11,070 nucleotides of DNA from an uncultured Eubacterium sp. (lineage in GTDB: Bacteria > Bacillota > Clostridia > Lachnospirales > Lachnospiraceae), in the NCBI GenBank assembly GCA_947573465.1, contig CANPET010000037.1, forward strand, positions 1 to 11,070, given 5' to 3'. Shown piece after piece: positions 1-8,576 of this stretch (the stretch's first letter is position 1; every line of letters begins with the position of its first letter). The notes below the pieces were generated by a model. The model saw only the letters and a program-made list of their open reading frames with translations. It made no database searches and was not told the origin of the DNA. A program made the position numbers and the translations under genes.

Positions 1-33
1 CAATTAGTCAAGCAGAATAGGAGTGGACAAGTT

Positions 34-978
34 ATGGATAATGGCAAGGTTGATAGAACACTTGGAATTTATACCAGACTAATGGGTGGATACATAGTTA
101 GCAAGACGGAAGAAGCACAAAGGTATGGTGTAAATGAGAGAACAATTCAAAGGGATATTGATGATATAAGAAATTTTCTGGAAACTGAAGTGGAGAATAG
201 TGGGATAATAAATTCAATTATTTATGATAGATATGAGAAGGGTTATAAACTGGAGCAAGTATATCAATTGAAGTTATCAAATAGTGAAATACTAGCAATA
301 TGTAAAATTCTTCTTGAAAGCAGGGCGTTTTCTAAGATAGAAATGCAAGAAATGCTAGATAAATTAATATCCTGTTGTGTTCCTAAAAGAAATCAGAAAA
401 TAGTTAAAGAACTCATTGCAAATGAAGAATTTCATTATGTCGAACCGAGACATCAGTCACAATTTTTAGATACTTTATGGGATATTGGACAAGCAATAAG
501 AAATTGCAATTATATTGAAGTGGATTATGAGCGTATAAAAGATAAGAAGATTGTTAATAGAAAACTAAAGCCATTAGCGATAATGTTTTCTGAATACTAC
601 TTTTATGTAACTGCATTTATTGATGACGAAGAAGTAAAAAAAGACTTTGATGTAATCAATGATTCTTTTCCGACAATATATCGAGTTGATAGAATACAAA
701 AATTAAAAATATGTAACGAAAAGTTTCATATTCCGTATAGTAGCAGATTCGAGGAGGGCGAATTTAGAAAAAGAGTACAATTCATGTACGGTGGTAAGTT
801 AAAGAAGGTAAAGTTTAGGTATAAAGGATGCGATACGGATGCAATATTAGATAAATTACCAACAGCAGTTGTGAAATCAGAAGATGAAGATGGAATTATC
901 ATAGAAGCAGAAGTATTCGGAGATGGTATAGATATGTGGATTCGAAGTCAAGGGGAAATGATAGAGATGATTTCATAA
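34..978 (+). CDS. WYL-domain transcriptional regulator (HTH-WYL-WCX)
   Basis: This 314-residue protein is predicted to be a cytoplasmic DNA-binding regulator of the operon it heads. Residues about 5-50 form a DeoR-type winged helix-turn-helix, with the typical recognition stretch ERTIQRDIDDIR. Residues about 155-240 are a WYL domain in which the signature tripeptide reads FYV (190-192), followed by the usual YRVDRI strand. Residues about 245-314 match the C-terminal WCX extension. The start is supported by AGGAG at 19-23, ten bases upstream. Known WYL regulators of defence loci (BrxR, CapW) are repressors that respond to nucleic-acid or nucleotide ligands, so a similar role is plausible here, but that is inference. 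The next gene begins 28 bases downstream, so co-transcription is likely. Its own promoter lies outside the window. Confidence 0.9.
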   Translation: MDNGKVDRTLGIYTRLMGGYIVSKTEEAQRYGVNERTIQRDIDDIRNFLETEVENSGIINSIIYDRYEKGYKLEQVYQLKLSNSEILAICKILLESRAFSKIEMQEMLDKLISCCVPKRNQKIVKELIANEEFHYVEPRHQSQFLDTLWDIGQAIRNCNYIEVDYERIKDKKIVNRKLKPLAIMFSEYYFYVTAFIDDEEVKKDFDVINDSFPTIYRVDRIQKLKICNEKFHIPYSSRFEEGEFRKRVQFMYGGKLKKVKFRYKGCDTDAILDKLPTAVVKSEDEDGIIIEAEVFGDGIDMWIRSQGEMIEMIS

Positions 979-996
979 ATGAAACCAGATGCTACT

Positions 997-1002
997 AGGA
1001 GG
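997..1002 (+). promoter_or_regulatory. Ribosome binding site deciding the GTPase 1 start
   Basis: AGGAGG sits four bases before the ATG at 1007. An in-frame ATG at 989 would place this site inside the coding region and has no Shine-Dalgarno sequence of its own, so 1007 is the better start. Confidence 0.75.
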
Positions 1003-1006
1003 ATTT

Positions 1007-2401
1007 ATGGATAGACAAGAGTTAGAGAGTTCTCTTTATGAAATATTTCGAGAATTATTGATTCGTAAAGAGAGTGAAAATACAAAAGTTACCGTGGGTA
1101 TGCAGAATTCTTTGTTTGTTTCGTCGTTGAATATACAAGAACATCCAATGAGGAATGTAAAAAAGAATTTGCGAATGAAATATTATAATGTGTTAAGGTA
1201 TGTTGTCTTAAATCAAAATAGTGATGAATTTGTTCGGACAAGATTGAGTAAGTATGGGATGTTACTAATTGGTACCCCTGACATAGAAGTTGATGAATCA
1301 ACGTTGAAAGCAGATATAAATGAAATTGTTAATTGTCAATATATGCCATGGAGAAAGAAGTATAGATACGGCATCCTTTGCGATATCGCACTGATATTGG
1401 TTGATAAAGAAAGAGTAGCAAAAGCCTATTTGTACATAGCATCATTTATTCAAAAGAGTCAACAAAATAGTATTGCTGAATTTTATACCATATTAAATGA
1501 AGTGCAGAGCAATATTACAAGATTTTTATGGTCAGAAAATTTAATTAGTCAAGTAAAGAGTAATTGGAATTTTTTTGATTTAGTAGAGAAGAGAATAATT
1601 GTATCTGCTACTATGAGTGCAGGAAAATCGACGCTTATAAATGCGATTATCGGGAAAAAAATTGCCAAAACATCGCAAGAAGTATGTACGGGTAATACGT
1701 GCTATATTTATAACAAACCATTTGAGGATAATACGACATATTTAAGTAATGAAGAATGTTTTTACGATGCTACAGAAAGTGAATTGGAGAATATTTCTTG
1801 GCAGAATGATAGTAGAATTGCTACATATTTTCGGACACCCGATACCTGTAGCAAAAGAGTGTGTCTTATTGATACGCCAGGTGTGAATTCTGCAATCAAT
1901 AGAAATCATGGAAGAATAACGAAAAAAGCCTTAACAAACGAAAAATTTGACAAGGTGATATATGTTCTTAATGCAAATAAGCTGGGCACTGAAGAGGAAA
2001 TGGCTTATTTGAAATGGTTTGTTAACAATGTAGATAAGGACAAGGTAATATTTGTATTAAACAAAATAGATGACTTTCATGAATCAGAAGATAACATTTT
2101 AGAAAGTATTGAAGGAGTTAAGAAGGATTTGTATTCGTTGGGTTATGACAATCCGATAATTTGCCCATTCTCTGCGTATTTTGCGTTGTTACTTAAGATG
2201 AAAGCATTCAATGAAAAATTGTCTGATGACGAAGAAGATGAATATCAGCTTTATGTAAAAAAATTTAGTAAACCTGCTTATGATCTTACGAAGTACTATA
2301 GTAATTCGACACCTGAAGATGCTGATAGTGAACTGATGATAATGAGCAAGCGATGCGGGCTATACGGTTTAGAAAAAATATTATTTGGAGGTGCTGTATG
2401 A
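1007..2401 (+). CDS. Dynamin-like GTPase 1 (short, no stalk)
   Basis: This 464-residue protein has a helical N-terminal half of about 195 residues without a recognised motif. A dynamin-type GTPase domain follows. The P-loop ATMSAGKS is at 201-208, G3 DTPG at 289-292 and G4 NKID at 352-355. Only about 100 residues follow G4, too few for the long stalk of classical bacterial dynamins, so the protein may dimerise or co-assemble with the larger GTPase encoded next. The first P-loop glycine is replaced by alanine, exactly as in that neighbour. Adjacent dynamin pairs that act together are known (Campylobacter DLP1/DLP2; DynA of Bacillus is a fused pair), and DynA limits phage-induced lysis. A membrane role here is inferred from family, as no transmembrane segment is visible. 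The stop codon overlaps the next start as ATGA. The GTPase assignment is firm; the cellular role is not. Confidence 0.88.
   Translation: MDRQELESSLYEIFRELLIRKESENTKVTVGMQNSLFVSSLNIQEHPMRNVKKNLRMKYYNVLRYVVLNQNSDEFVRTRLSKYGMLLIGTPDIEVDESTLKADINEIVNCQYMPWRKKYRYGILCDIALILVDKERVAKAYLYIASFIQKSQQNSIAEFYTILNEVQSNITRFLWSENLISQVKSNWNFFDLVEKRIIVSATMSAGKSTLINAIIGKKIAKTSQEVCTGNTCYIYNKPFEDNTTYLSNEECFYDATESELENISWQNDSRIATYFRTPDTCSKRVCLIDTPGVNSAINRNHGRITKKALTNEKFDKVIYVLNANKLGTEEEMAYLKWFVNNVDKDKVIFVLNKIDDFHESEDNILESIEGVKKDLYSLGYDNPIICPFSAYFALLLKMKAFNEKLSDDEEDEYQLYVKKFSKPAYDLTKYYSNSTPEDADSELMIMSKRCGLYGLEKILFGGAV
2387..2391 (+). promoter_or_regulatory. Ribosome binding site deciding the GTPase 2 start
   Basis: GGAGG lies six bases before the ATG at 2398, inside the end of the preceding gene. 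It supports a 4-nt ATGA overlap and rules against the upstream in-frame ATG at 2353, which lacks such a site and would add 15 residues overlapping GTPase 1. Confidence 0.8.
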
Positions 2402-4695
2402 AAAAGGTGTTTATCAAGTACAATCCGTACAAATTGGAAACTGAAGTAACTGTTGATGGAAAAAAGCTAGCACAAAATAGCAAGCTAGGAGAAAAAATCA
2501 TTCCAGGTACAAGACTGCAGGAATGGGTTGAAGAGTTACCCCAGATTTTGATTGACGAATATAATGATACTGATTTTGATGTTGTATTTCACGGAACTTT
2601 GCTTGATTTTGAAGATTTAACAGAGGTATTTACTCATGCATATGAAAAGGGAGAATTGACAGCGAAATTAGATAGAAAACCGGCAAAAGAAACTGCTGAT
2701 AAGGAAGCGTTAATTGAACAGGTTTTTGCTGAAATACAGGAGGGACCTTTTGAGGAATTACGTGATGTAGAAATAATTAGTGCATTTCAACATGCAAAAA
2801 GCAGTGATTTTGAAGTATGCGTTGTAGCAACGATGAGTGCAGGAAAATCTACTTTGATAAATTCGATGTTAAGAAGTAAATTAATGCCTTCAAAGCAAGA
2901 AGCATGTACTGCTATTATTACAAGAATTAAGGATGTAACAGACGGTGCTCATACATGGCAGGCAGAAGTTTATGACAAGGATAATAGAATGATAGAATCT
3001 CATGAGGAATTAACATATGAAACTATGTCAAGGCTGAATGATGATGATAAAGTATCTGTAATCAAAGTTAATGGAGATATTCCTTTTGTATCAGCAGAAG
3101 ACGTTTCACTTGTATTGATTGATACACCTGGTCCAAACAATTCGCGTGATCCAGAACATAAAAAAGTTCAGAGTGAGTTTTTGAGTAAATCCTCAAAGTC
3201 TTTAGTATTGTATATTATGGAAGGCACTTTTGGCTCTGATGATGATAACGCATTGCTTCAGAGAGTAGCAGACAGTATGAAAGTTGGGGGCAAACAATCA
3301 AAAGACAGATTCATATTTGTAGTTAACAAGATGGATGATAGAAAAAAAGAGGACGGAGATACAGAACAAACATTAGATAGAATCAGAGCTTATTTGAAAA
3401 AACATGGTATCAATAATCCTAATCTCTTCCCCGCAGCAGCATTGCCGGCATTGAATATTAGATTGATTGAAAATGGTGTAGAAGTAGATGAAGACACTAT
3501 TGACGAGACTGAGATGAAAGTAAGAAAGCTGAATAGAAATGAGACACTGCATTTTGAAAACTATGCTTCATTGCCATCAAGTATTAGGGGACAAATCAAT
3601 GAGTCTTTGTCAGTAGCAAAAGATGCGGGAGATGCCAATGCGGAAGCATTAATTCATACAGGAGTAGTATCAATAGAAGCGGCTATTCGTCAGTATGTAC
3701 AGAAATATGCAAAAACAGCGAAAATCAGAAATATTGTTGATACCTTTATGCACAAATTAGAAGAAGTAGGTTGTTTTGAGGAAACAAAAAAGGAACTTGC
3801 GGAGAATAGAGATGAAAGTGAACGTATTGTAGCACATATCGAAAACATTAGAAAGAATGTTGATGATGTAAAATCAGCTAAGAAATTTAAAGATGCGGTA
3901 GATGATGCGGTTCTTAAGGTAAATGATGATGCAAGAGATGTAATTGAAGATATTGTAAAGAAATACAAGGATCGTATAATTCAAAGAATTGACAAGGTAC
4001 GTGGTGAAGAACTGGACATTGATGAAGCAGAAGATGAAGTTTCGAGATTAGCAAAATTTGCCAAGAAATTAGAACCTGATTTTCAAACTGAATTAGATGA
4101 ATTATTAAGAGAAAATCTAATTAATACAAGTAATGCTTTGTTGGAAGAGTATAAAAAGAAATTAGCTTCATTAACAGAAGAATTGGACAAAACGGGAATA
4201 ACCGGCATAACTATCGACCCTTTAAAATTGATCGGTGGAAGTGTTACTAATGTGGGTGATGATTTTTCTATTAAGAAACTTGTTCAGTCAAAAGAAGTGG
4301 AGGACGGAGAAGAATGGGTAGAAAATACTGATAAAAAATGGTATAAGCCTTGGACATGGTTTCAAGAAAAGGGATATTACAGAACTAAGTATAAAACAGT
4401 TAAGTATGTAGATGCATCCGAGCTTGCGCAAGAGTTCCTTACTCCTGTACAGGAAATTGTATATGAAAATGGTGATAATGCGAAATCATATGCGTTGAAA
4501 CAGTCTAATAGGATAGCGGCAGCTTTTAATAAGGAGTTTAAACGACTTGATGATGTCTTGAAACGTAAATTGAAAGAATTAGAAAATTATGCAACAGATA
4601 AAGAGAAAGCTGAGGAGCGAATTAAGGAAACTGAGCAGAAACTGAAATGGTTAGAAGAAATCAAGGCGAAAGTTGAATCAATATTAGAAGTATAG
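2398..4695 (+). CDS. Dynamin-like GTPase 2 (long, with helical stalk)
   Basis: This 765-residue protein opens with about 130 residues that begin MKKVFIKYNPYKLETEV, a small beta-rich-looking domain. The dynamin-family GTPase domain has P-loop ATMSAGKS at 144-151, G3 DTPG at 242-245 and G4 NKMD at 310-313. From about residue 420 to the end the sequence is charged and strongly helical, as expected for a coiled-coil stalk. It is interrupted near 600-625 by a Gly/Ile/Thr-rich loop and near 648-661 by an aromatic cluster (KKWYKPWTWF then GYY), either of which could contact membrane in place of a paddle. Family members hydrolyse GTP to remodel or tether membranes. It is translationally coupled to GTPase 1 by ATGA and followed after 11 bases by the glycine-zipper gene. 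GTPase identity is strong; the membrane-contact region is inferred. Confidence 0.9.
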   Translation: MKKVFIKYNPYKLETEVTVDGKKLAQNSKLGEKIIPGTRLQEWVEELPQILIDEYNDTDFDVVFHGTLLDFEDLTEVFTHAYEKGELTAKLDRKPAKETADKEALIEQVFAEIQEGPFEELRDVEIISAFQHAKSSDFEVCVVATMSAGKSTLINSMLRSKLMPSKQEACTAIITRIKDVTDGAHTWQAEVYDKDNRMIESHEELTYETMSRLNDDDKVSVIKVNGDIPFVSAEDVSLVLIDTPGPNNSRDPEHKKVQSEFLSKSSKSLVLYIMEGTFGSDDDNALLQRVADSMKVGGKQSKDRFIFVVNKMDDRKKEDGDTEQTLDRIRAYLKKHGINNPNLFPAAALPALNIRLIENGVEVDEDTIDETEMKVRKLNRNETLHFENYASLPSSIRGQINESLSVAKDAGDANAEALIHTGVVSIEAAIRQYVQKYAKTAKIRNIVDTFMHKLEEVGCFEETKKELAENRDESERIVAHIENIRKNVDDVKSAKKFKDAVDDAVLKVNDDARDVIEDIVKKYKDRIIQRIDKVRGEELDIDEAEDEVSRLAKFAKKLEPDFQTELDELLRENLINTSNALLEEYKKKLASLTEELDKTGITGITIDPLKLIGGSVTNVGDDFSIKKLVQSKEVEDGEEWVENTDKKWYKPWTWFQEKGYYRTKYKTVKYVDASELAQEFLTPVQEIVYENGDNAKSYALKQSNRIAAAFNKEFKRLDDVLKRKLKELENYATDKEKAEERIKETEQKLKWLEEIKAKVESILEV

Positions 4696-4706
4696 GAGGG
4701 ATAAAA

Positions 4707-5264
4707 ATGGCATTGACAAATGCGTTTTATGATGCAGTAAAAGATAAGAATATACGTCGACTCCGCATAATGATGAGTGATAGTTTGCTTGTTGATCCGA
4801 CATTTAGAGAGTTTACAGAGATGGATGAGGTCGCATCCTCCGTTGAAGGCTTATATGAGCCATTTGACGGTCGGCCATTGGAAACGGATGAATCAAACTG
4901 GAACGATGATTATATGAGCAAACAGATGGTACAAGTGGTAAGTAATTTCTCGCATGAACGGATTAATCATCTTAAGTCTGTTATTAGATATTTACGTCCT
5001 GTAACAAAATTTGTAAATGGTAATGAGAGTAAAGCATCAAATAATCCAGAAGTTAAGAGGAATATGAGTTATGAGGAGCAAAAACGTCAGGATCAGATAA
5101 GTGGTAGATATCGAGGAGCAAAAATAGCGACAGGAGCTGTGGCTGGAGCCGTGGTAGGTGGCGTTATTGCATCAGCAACTGGGGTAACTGTAGTAGGAGG
5201 AGCTATAGCTGGTGCCGTAGTAGGTGGCGTTGCAGTTGCGGTAATAACGAATGGAGGTGACTAG
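4707..5264 (+). CDS. Small protein with C-terminal duplicated glycine zipper
   Basis: I do not recognise a named family for this 185-residue protein. Residues 1 to about 100 look like a compact helical soluble domain (start MALTNAFYDAVKDKNIRRLR, later DSLLVDP). A polar linker of about 30 residues follows. Residues about 138-181 are almost only Gly, Ala, Val, Ile and Thr and carry two copies of a glycine-zipper motif, GAVAGAVVGGV (143-153) and GAIAGAVVGGV (165-175), which could form a membrane hairpin or oligomerise. The 33-bp DNA units behind them differ at four positions. AGGAGG at 4694-4699 overlaps the stop codon of GTPase 2, and the downstream ATPase starts three bases after this stop, so it belongs to the same operon. 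It may be a membrane adaptor between the GTPases and the ATPase, or a pore-forming effector. Neither is proven by sequence. Confidence 0.8.
   Translation: MALTNAFYDAVKDKNIRRLRIMMSDSLLVDPTFREFTEMDEVASSVEGLYEPFDGRPLETDESNWNDDYMSKQMVQVVSNFSHERINHLKSVIRYLRPVTKFVNGNESKASNNPEVKRNMSYEEQKRQDQISGRYRGAKIATGAVAGAVVGGVIASATGVTVVGGAIAGAVVGGVAVAVITNGGD
5133..5231 (+). repeat. Intragenic 33-bp duplication encoding the glycine zippers
   Basis: Two 33-bp units at 5133-5165 and 5199-5231 match at 29 of 33 positions and are separated by 33 bp. Each encodes one GAxAGAVVGGV zipper. Three of the four differences are at third codon positions and silent; the fourth changes Val to Ile, so the protein motif is conserved. 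Confidence 0.8.
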
Positions 5265-5267
5265 TGT

Positions 5268-8200
5268 ATGAGTGATACGGTGGTTTTAAGAAAGAATGAC
5301 GATGATGTTCCGGAAGTGCTGCCTACTAATGAAATAATTGAAAATGAACCGAAGACAATTGTGCCAGAATACGAAAAATTGCAGGCGGGCTTAGTTGAAG
5401 CTAATAAACTTGTTGACGACATTATTTTGAAAAAATACCTACATAATCTTACAGACTTAGAGATTATACCACTAGACGATAGTTTGAAGAAGATTAGTGA
5501 CATAAGACTATTTAGAATTACGGAGATGGTATATCAGAATAATGAGTATTCAACATATAAATTTGCTTCAGTTTTTAATTCCGTACAAAACTTGAATTGT
5601 GGCGTGTTTATTGTGGTTGATAGTAATGGGCAAAAGACAGATTTTTATATGGGAGTACGTTCTTTAGATGATAAACGGACGACAAAATCTTTAAAAGACA
5701 CGCTGAAAAACGCTCTTTGCGGTCAGTTCCCAGGTGTAAAGACGGAAGATTTGTTAGATCCGGTTGCGGAAGAGTTCCTTGGTAATATTGCGACTAAAAA
5801 TATAACAAGTGTTTCATGTGTAGCTAAGAATAAGGATAAGGAATTTAAGGATAATGAAACTTTTATTCAAGGATTAGAAAAACTAGCTCTTGCAATGCAG
5901 GGGCAAAAATACACTGCTATAGTTTTAGCGAAAAGTGCAGATTCGGTACAACTTGAAGAAACAAGGCAAGCATATGAAATGATATACACGCAACTTTCAC
6001 CATTTGCAAATATGCAAATGTCTTATGGGACAAATACTGCTTTAAACATTTCAGATGCGTTTTCGCATGGTACTTCGATTGGTTCATCGCATTCTGTTAA
6101 TAGTTCAATACAGAAGGGTTCTAGTCATTCAAAGGGAACATCGGAGAATCATTCAACGACGAAAACAGATACATTAGGAGCGTTGGCAAAAAGTATAGGT
6201 ACAGCGGCACTGGGGGTTGCAAGTTTGGTTGCTGCTCCATTAACAGGTGGTGCAAGTGTGGCTGTAGCTGGAGCTATAGCTGTAGGTCAAATGGGATTAA
6301 GTGCATATAATCCAAAAACAAAGACTGACGGAACTGGTACAAGTGAGAACTTCACAGAAAATGAAAATATTACGCAAGGAGAAACGGATACTGAAACAAA
6401 GAATGAGTCCGAGAACGAAACACATACTAAGGGTATTACAACTGGAAAATCAGATACAATGCAATTGACATTGCAAAATAAGTCTTTATTGAATACTTTG
6501 CAGCGTATCGATGAGCAGTTAAAAAGAATTGATGAATGTGAAAGCATCGGAATGTGGGAATGTGCAGCATATTTCCTTTCAGATAGTCAAGAAACAGCGG
6601 AGATGGCAGCTGGAACGTACAAAGCACTGATGAAAGGTGAAAAGTCAGGGCTTGAGACATCCTCAATTAATTTTTGGGGTAAACAAAATGCAGATAAGTT
6701 ACCAATACTAAGAGATTATATTACAAACTTTATACATCCAGTATTTGAATACGATTCTGATAGTATTAGTGTGCCAGTTACTGCATCCTCATTAGTGAGT
6801 AGTAATGAACTTGCTATAGAAATGGGACTGCCAAGAAAATCGGTGTGTGGATTCCCTGTAATTGAACATGCTGATTTTGGCAAGGAGGTAGTGCAGTATA
6901 ATAAAAAATTACATAGTAAAGATTTCTGCCTTGGCAAGGTATTTAGCATGGGTGCAGAAACGGAAACAGAAGTAAATATAGATTGTAATTCCTTAACGAT
7001 GCATACATTCGTTACGGGTTCAACTGGTTCTGGAAAAAGTAATACAGTTTATGAGATACTAAATCAACTCAGAAATGTATATGGAATACCTTTTCTGGTA
7101 GTTGAACCGGCAAAGGGAGAGTATAAAAATGTGTTTGGTCAATTTCCTGATGTAAAAGTATATGGTACGAATCCAAAGAAAACTACTCTCTTAAGAATTA
7201 ATCCATTTCGTTTTCCGGAAGATGTTCATGTGTTGGAACATATGGATAGGTTGGTTGAAATATTTAATGTATGCTGGCCTATGTATGCGGCTATGCCGGC
7301 AATACTAAAAGAAGCAATGGAAAAAGCATACGAGGCAGCAGGTTGGAATATGAGTACCTCTGTTAATAATAAGTCCAATAAATATCCAAATTTTGCTGAC
7401 TTGTTGGAGCAAATTGAAATTGTAATTAATGAATCAAAATATTCTGCAGATTGCAAGGGAGATTATTCAGGAGCATTATTGACACGAGTTCGTTCATTGA
7501 CAAATGGTCTAAACAGTTTAATTTTTTGTGATGATGACCTGAGCGATAAAGAACTGTTTGATAAGAGTGTTATCGTCGATTTAAGCAGAGTGGGTTCAAC
7601 TGAAACAAAATCTTTAATTATGGGGATTCTTGTTATGAAATTGAACGAGTATAGAATGTCTTCAGGACGAATTAATAGCCCACTGGCACATATTACAGTA
7701 CTTGAAGAGGCACATAACCTATTGAAGAGAACTTCTACAGAGCAATCAGCTGAAGGAGCGAATCTGCTTGGTAAATCGGTAGAATTATTGGCAAATTCTA
7801 TAGCGGAAATGAGAACTTATGGAGAAGGATTTATAATTGCAGATCAGTCTCCGGGATTGTTAGATATGTCTGTAATTAGAAATACAAATACAAAAATTAT
7901 TCTGCGATTGCCAGATAAGAGTGATAGAGAATTAGTTGGTTATGCAGCAGGTTTGGATGAAGACCAGATTGAGGAATTGTCAAAGCTTAAGAGAGGTGTT
8001 GCAGCTGTTTATCAGAATGATTGGGTTGAACCTGTTCTTGTGCAAGTTAATAAGTGTACGATTCCAGAAATAATATATGATTGTTCGGAAGAAGTGAAGA
8101 AGACTGATTACAATTCTGTACGAACACAAATCGTAAAATTACTGATACAAGGAAGAGTGAGTGAAAAGTATACTATTTCGTTAGAAGAAATCGAAAAAGG

Positions 8201-8576
8201 ATTGGATTCTTTGGGCTTATCTACTTTAAATTACGAATTTGTCGAAGAGCAAATTATTGAATTTAAAGAGAAGGGAGAACTTAGTATTTGGAAAGATGAC
8301 AATTTTAGAAAGTTATCTCGAAGAATTACTGATATTTTAGGTGTACGAGCAAAAGTTGAGAATATAGTTGTGACGGCAATGGATAATGAAGAATTAACAG
8401 AAAAACTCGGAAGAGTAGTTGAACTATGTATTAATTCTCCAAGTGAACCACTCAAAATTGCATTAAGCCAGTGTTTTATGAAAGATATGAGTACACAGCA
8501 AGAAGAACGCGAGATGCGAGAGAAAATTTATTTGAATTGGTTTAAGTCGGTTGTAGAAAGGAGTCGTGGCTTATGA
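5268..8576 (+). CDS. HerA/VirB4-type (DUF87-like) ATPase with membrane-like insertion
   Basis: This 1102-residue protein belongs to the HerA-FtsK ATPase superfamily, whose members form hexamers that pump DNA or protein. Residues about 1-260 are a mixed N-terminal domain with VirB4-like features. Residues 266 to about 303 are Ser/Thr/His-rich, about 305-347 form a hydrophobic Gly/Ala stretch, and about 350-400 are rich in Thr, Glu and Asn. The ATPase core has Walker A GSTGSGKS at 584-591, Walker B ITVLEEAH at 809-816 with likely catalytic Glu 814, a conserved EMRTYGEGF segment at 847-855 that may supply the arginine finger, and sensor-like DQSPG at 859-863. About 180 residues of helical C-terminal extension follow. 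GGAGGTGA at 5253-5260 fixes the start. The stop overlaps the nuclease start as ATGA, which suggests the ATPase and nuclease are made in step. Whether it moves DNA, the nuclease or another protein cannot be read from sequence. Confidence 0.9.
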   Translation: MSDTVVLRKNDDDVPEVLPTNEIIENEPKTIVPEYEKLQAGLVEANKLVDDIILKKYLHNLTDLEIIPLDDSLKKISDIRLFRITEMVYQNNEYSTYKFASVFNSVQNLNCGVFIVVDSNGQKTDFYMGVRSLDDKRTTKSLKDTLKNALCGQFPGVKTEDLLDPVAEEFLGNIATKNITSVSCVAKNKDKEFKDNETFIQGLEKLALAMQGQKYTAIVLAKSADSVQLEETRQAYEMIYTQLSPFANMQMSYGTNTALNISDAFSHGTSIGSSHSVNSSIQKGSSHSKGTSENHSTTKTDTLGALAKSIGTAALGVASLVAAPLTGGASVAVAGAIAVGQMGLSAYNPKTKTDGTGTSENFTENENITQGETDTETKNESENETHTKGITTGKSDTMQLTLQNKSLLNTLQRIDEQLKRIDECESIGMWECAAYFLSDSQETAEMAAGTYKALMKGEKSGLETSSINFWGKQNADKLPILRDYITNFIHPVFEYDSDSISVPVTASSLVSSNELAIEMGLPRKSVCGFPVIEHADFGKEVVQYNKKLHSKDFCLGKVFSMGAETETEVNIDCNSLTMHTFVTGSTGSGKSNTVYEILNQLRNVYGIPFLVVEPAKGEYKNVFGQFPDVKVYGTNPKKTTLLRINPFRFPEDVHVLEHMDRLVEIFNVCWPMYAAMPAILKEAMEKAYEAAGWNMSTSVNNKSNKYPNFADLLEQIEIVINESKYSADCKGDYSGALLTRVRSLTNGLNSLIFCDDDLSDKELFDKSVIVDLSRVGSTETKSLIMGILVMKLNEYRMSSGRINSPLAHITVLEEAHNLLKRTSTEQSAEGANLLGKSVELLANSIAEMRTYGEGFIIADQSPGLLDMSVIRNTNTKIILRLPDKSDRELVGYAAGLDEDQIEELSKLKRGVAAVYQNDWVEPVLVQVNKCTIPEIIYDCSEEVKKTDYNSVRTQIVKLLIQGRVSEKYTISLEEIEKGLDSLGLSTLNYEFVEEQIIEFKEKGELSIWKDDNFRKLSRRITDILGVRAKVENIVVTAMDNEELTEKLGRVVELCINSPSEPLKIALSQCFMKDMSTQQEEREMREKIYLNWFKSVVERSRGL

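Noticed and set aside
989..1006. Upstream in-frame ATG at 989 for GTPase 1
   Set aside because: It has no ribosome binding site, and the AGGAGG at 997-1002 would fall inside the coding region; the start at 1007 is better.
979..1014. 11-codon mini reading frame just after the WYL gene stop
   Set aside because: It has no ribosome binding site of its own and overlaps the GTPase 1 start; nothing shows it is made, although it could help translational coupling.
2353..2397. 15-residue N-terminal extension of GTPase 2
   Set aside because: The GGAGG at 2387-2391 and the ATGA overlap point to 2398; the extension reads as out-of-frame sequence of GTPase 1.
1613..2849. Identical 17-nt stretch (1613-1629 and 2833-2849) shared by the two GTPase genes
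   Set aside because: It encodes the invariant P-loop core and is explained by protein conservation plus shared codon bias, not by a mobile or recombination repeat.
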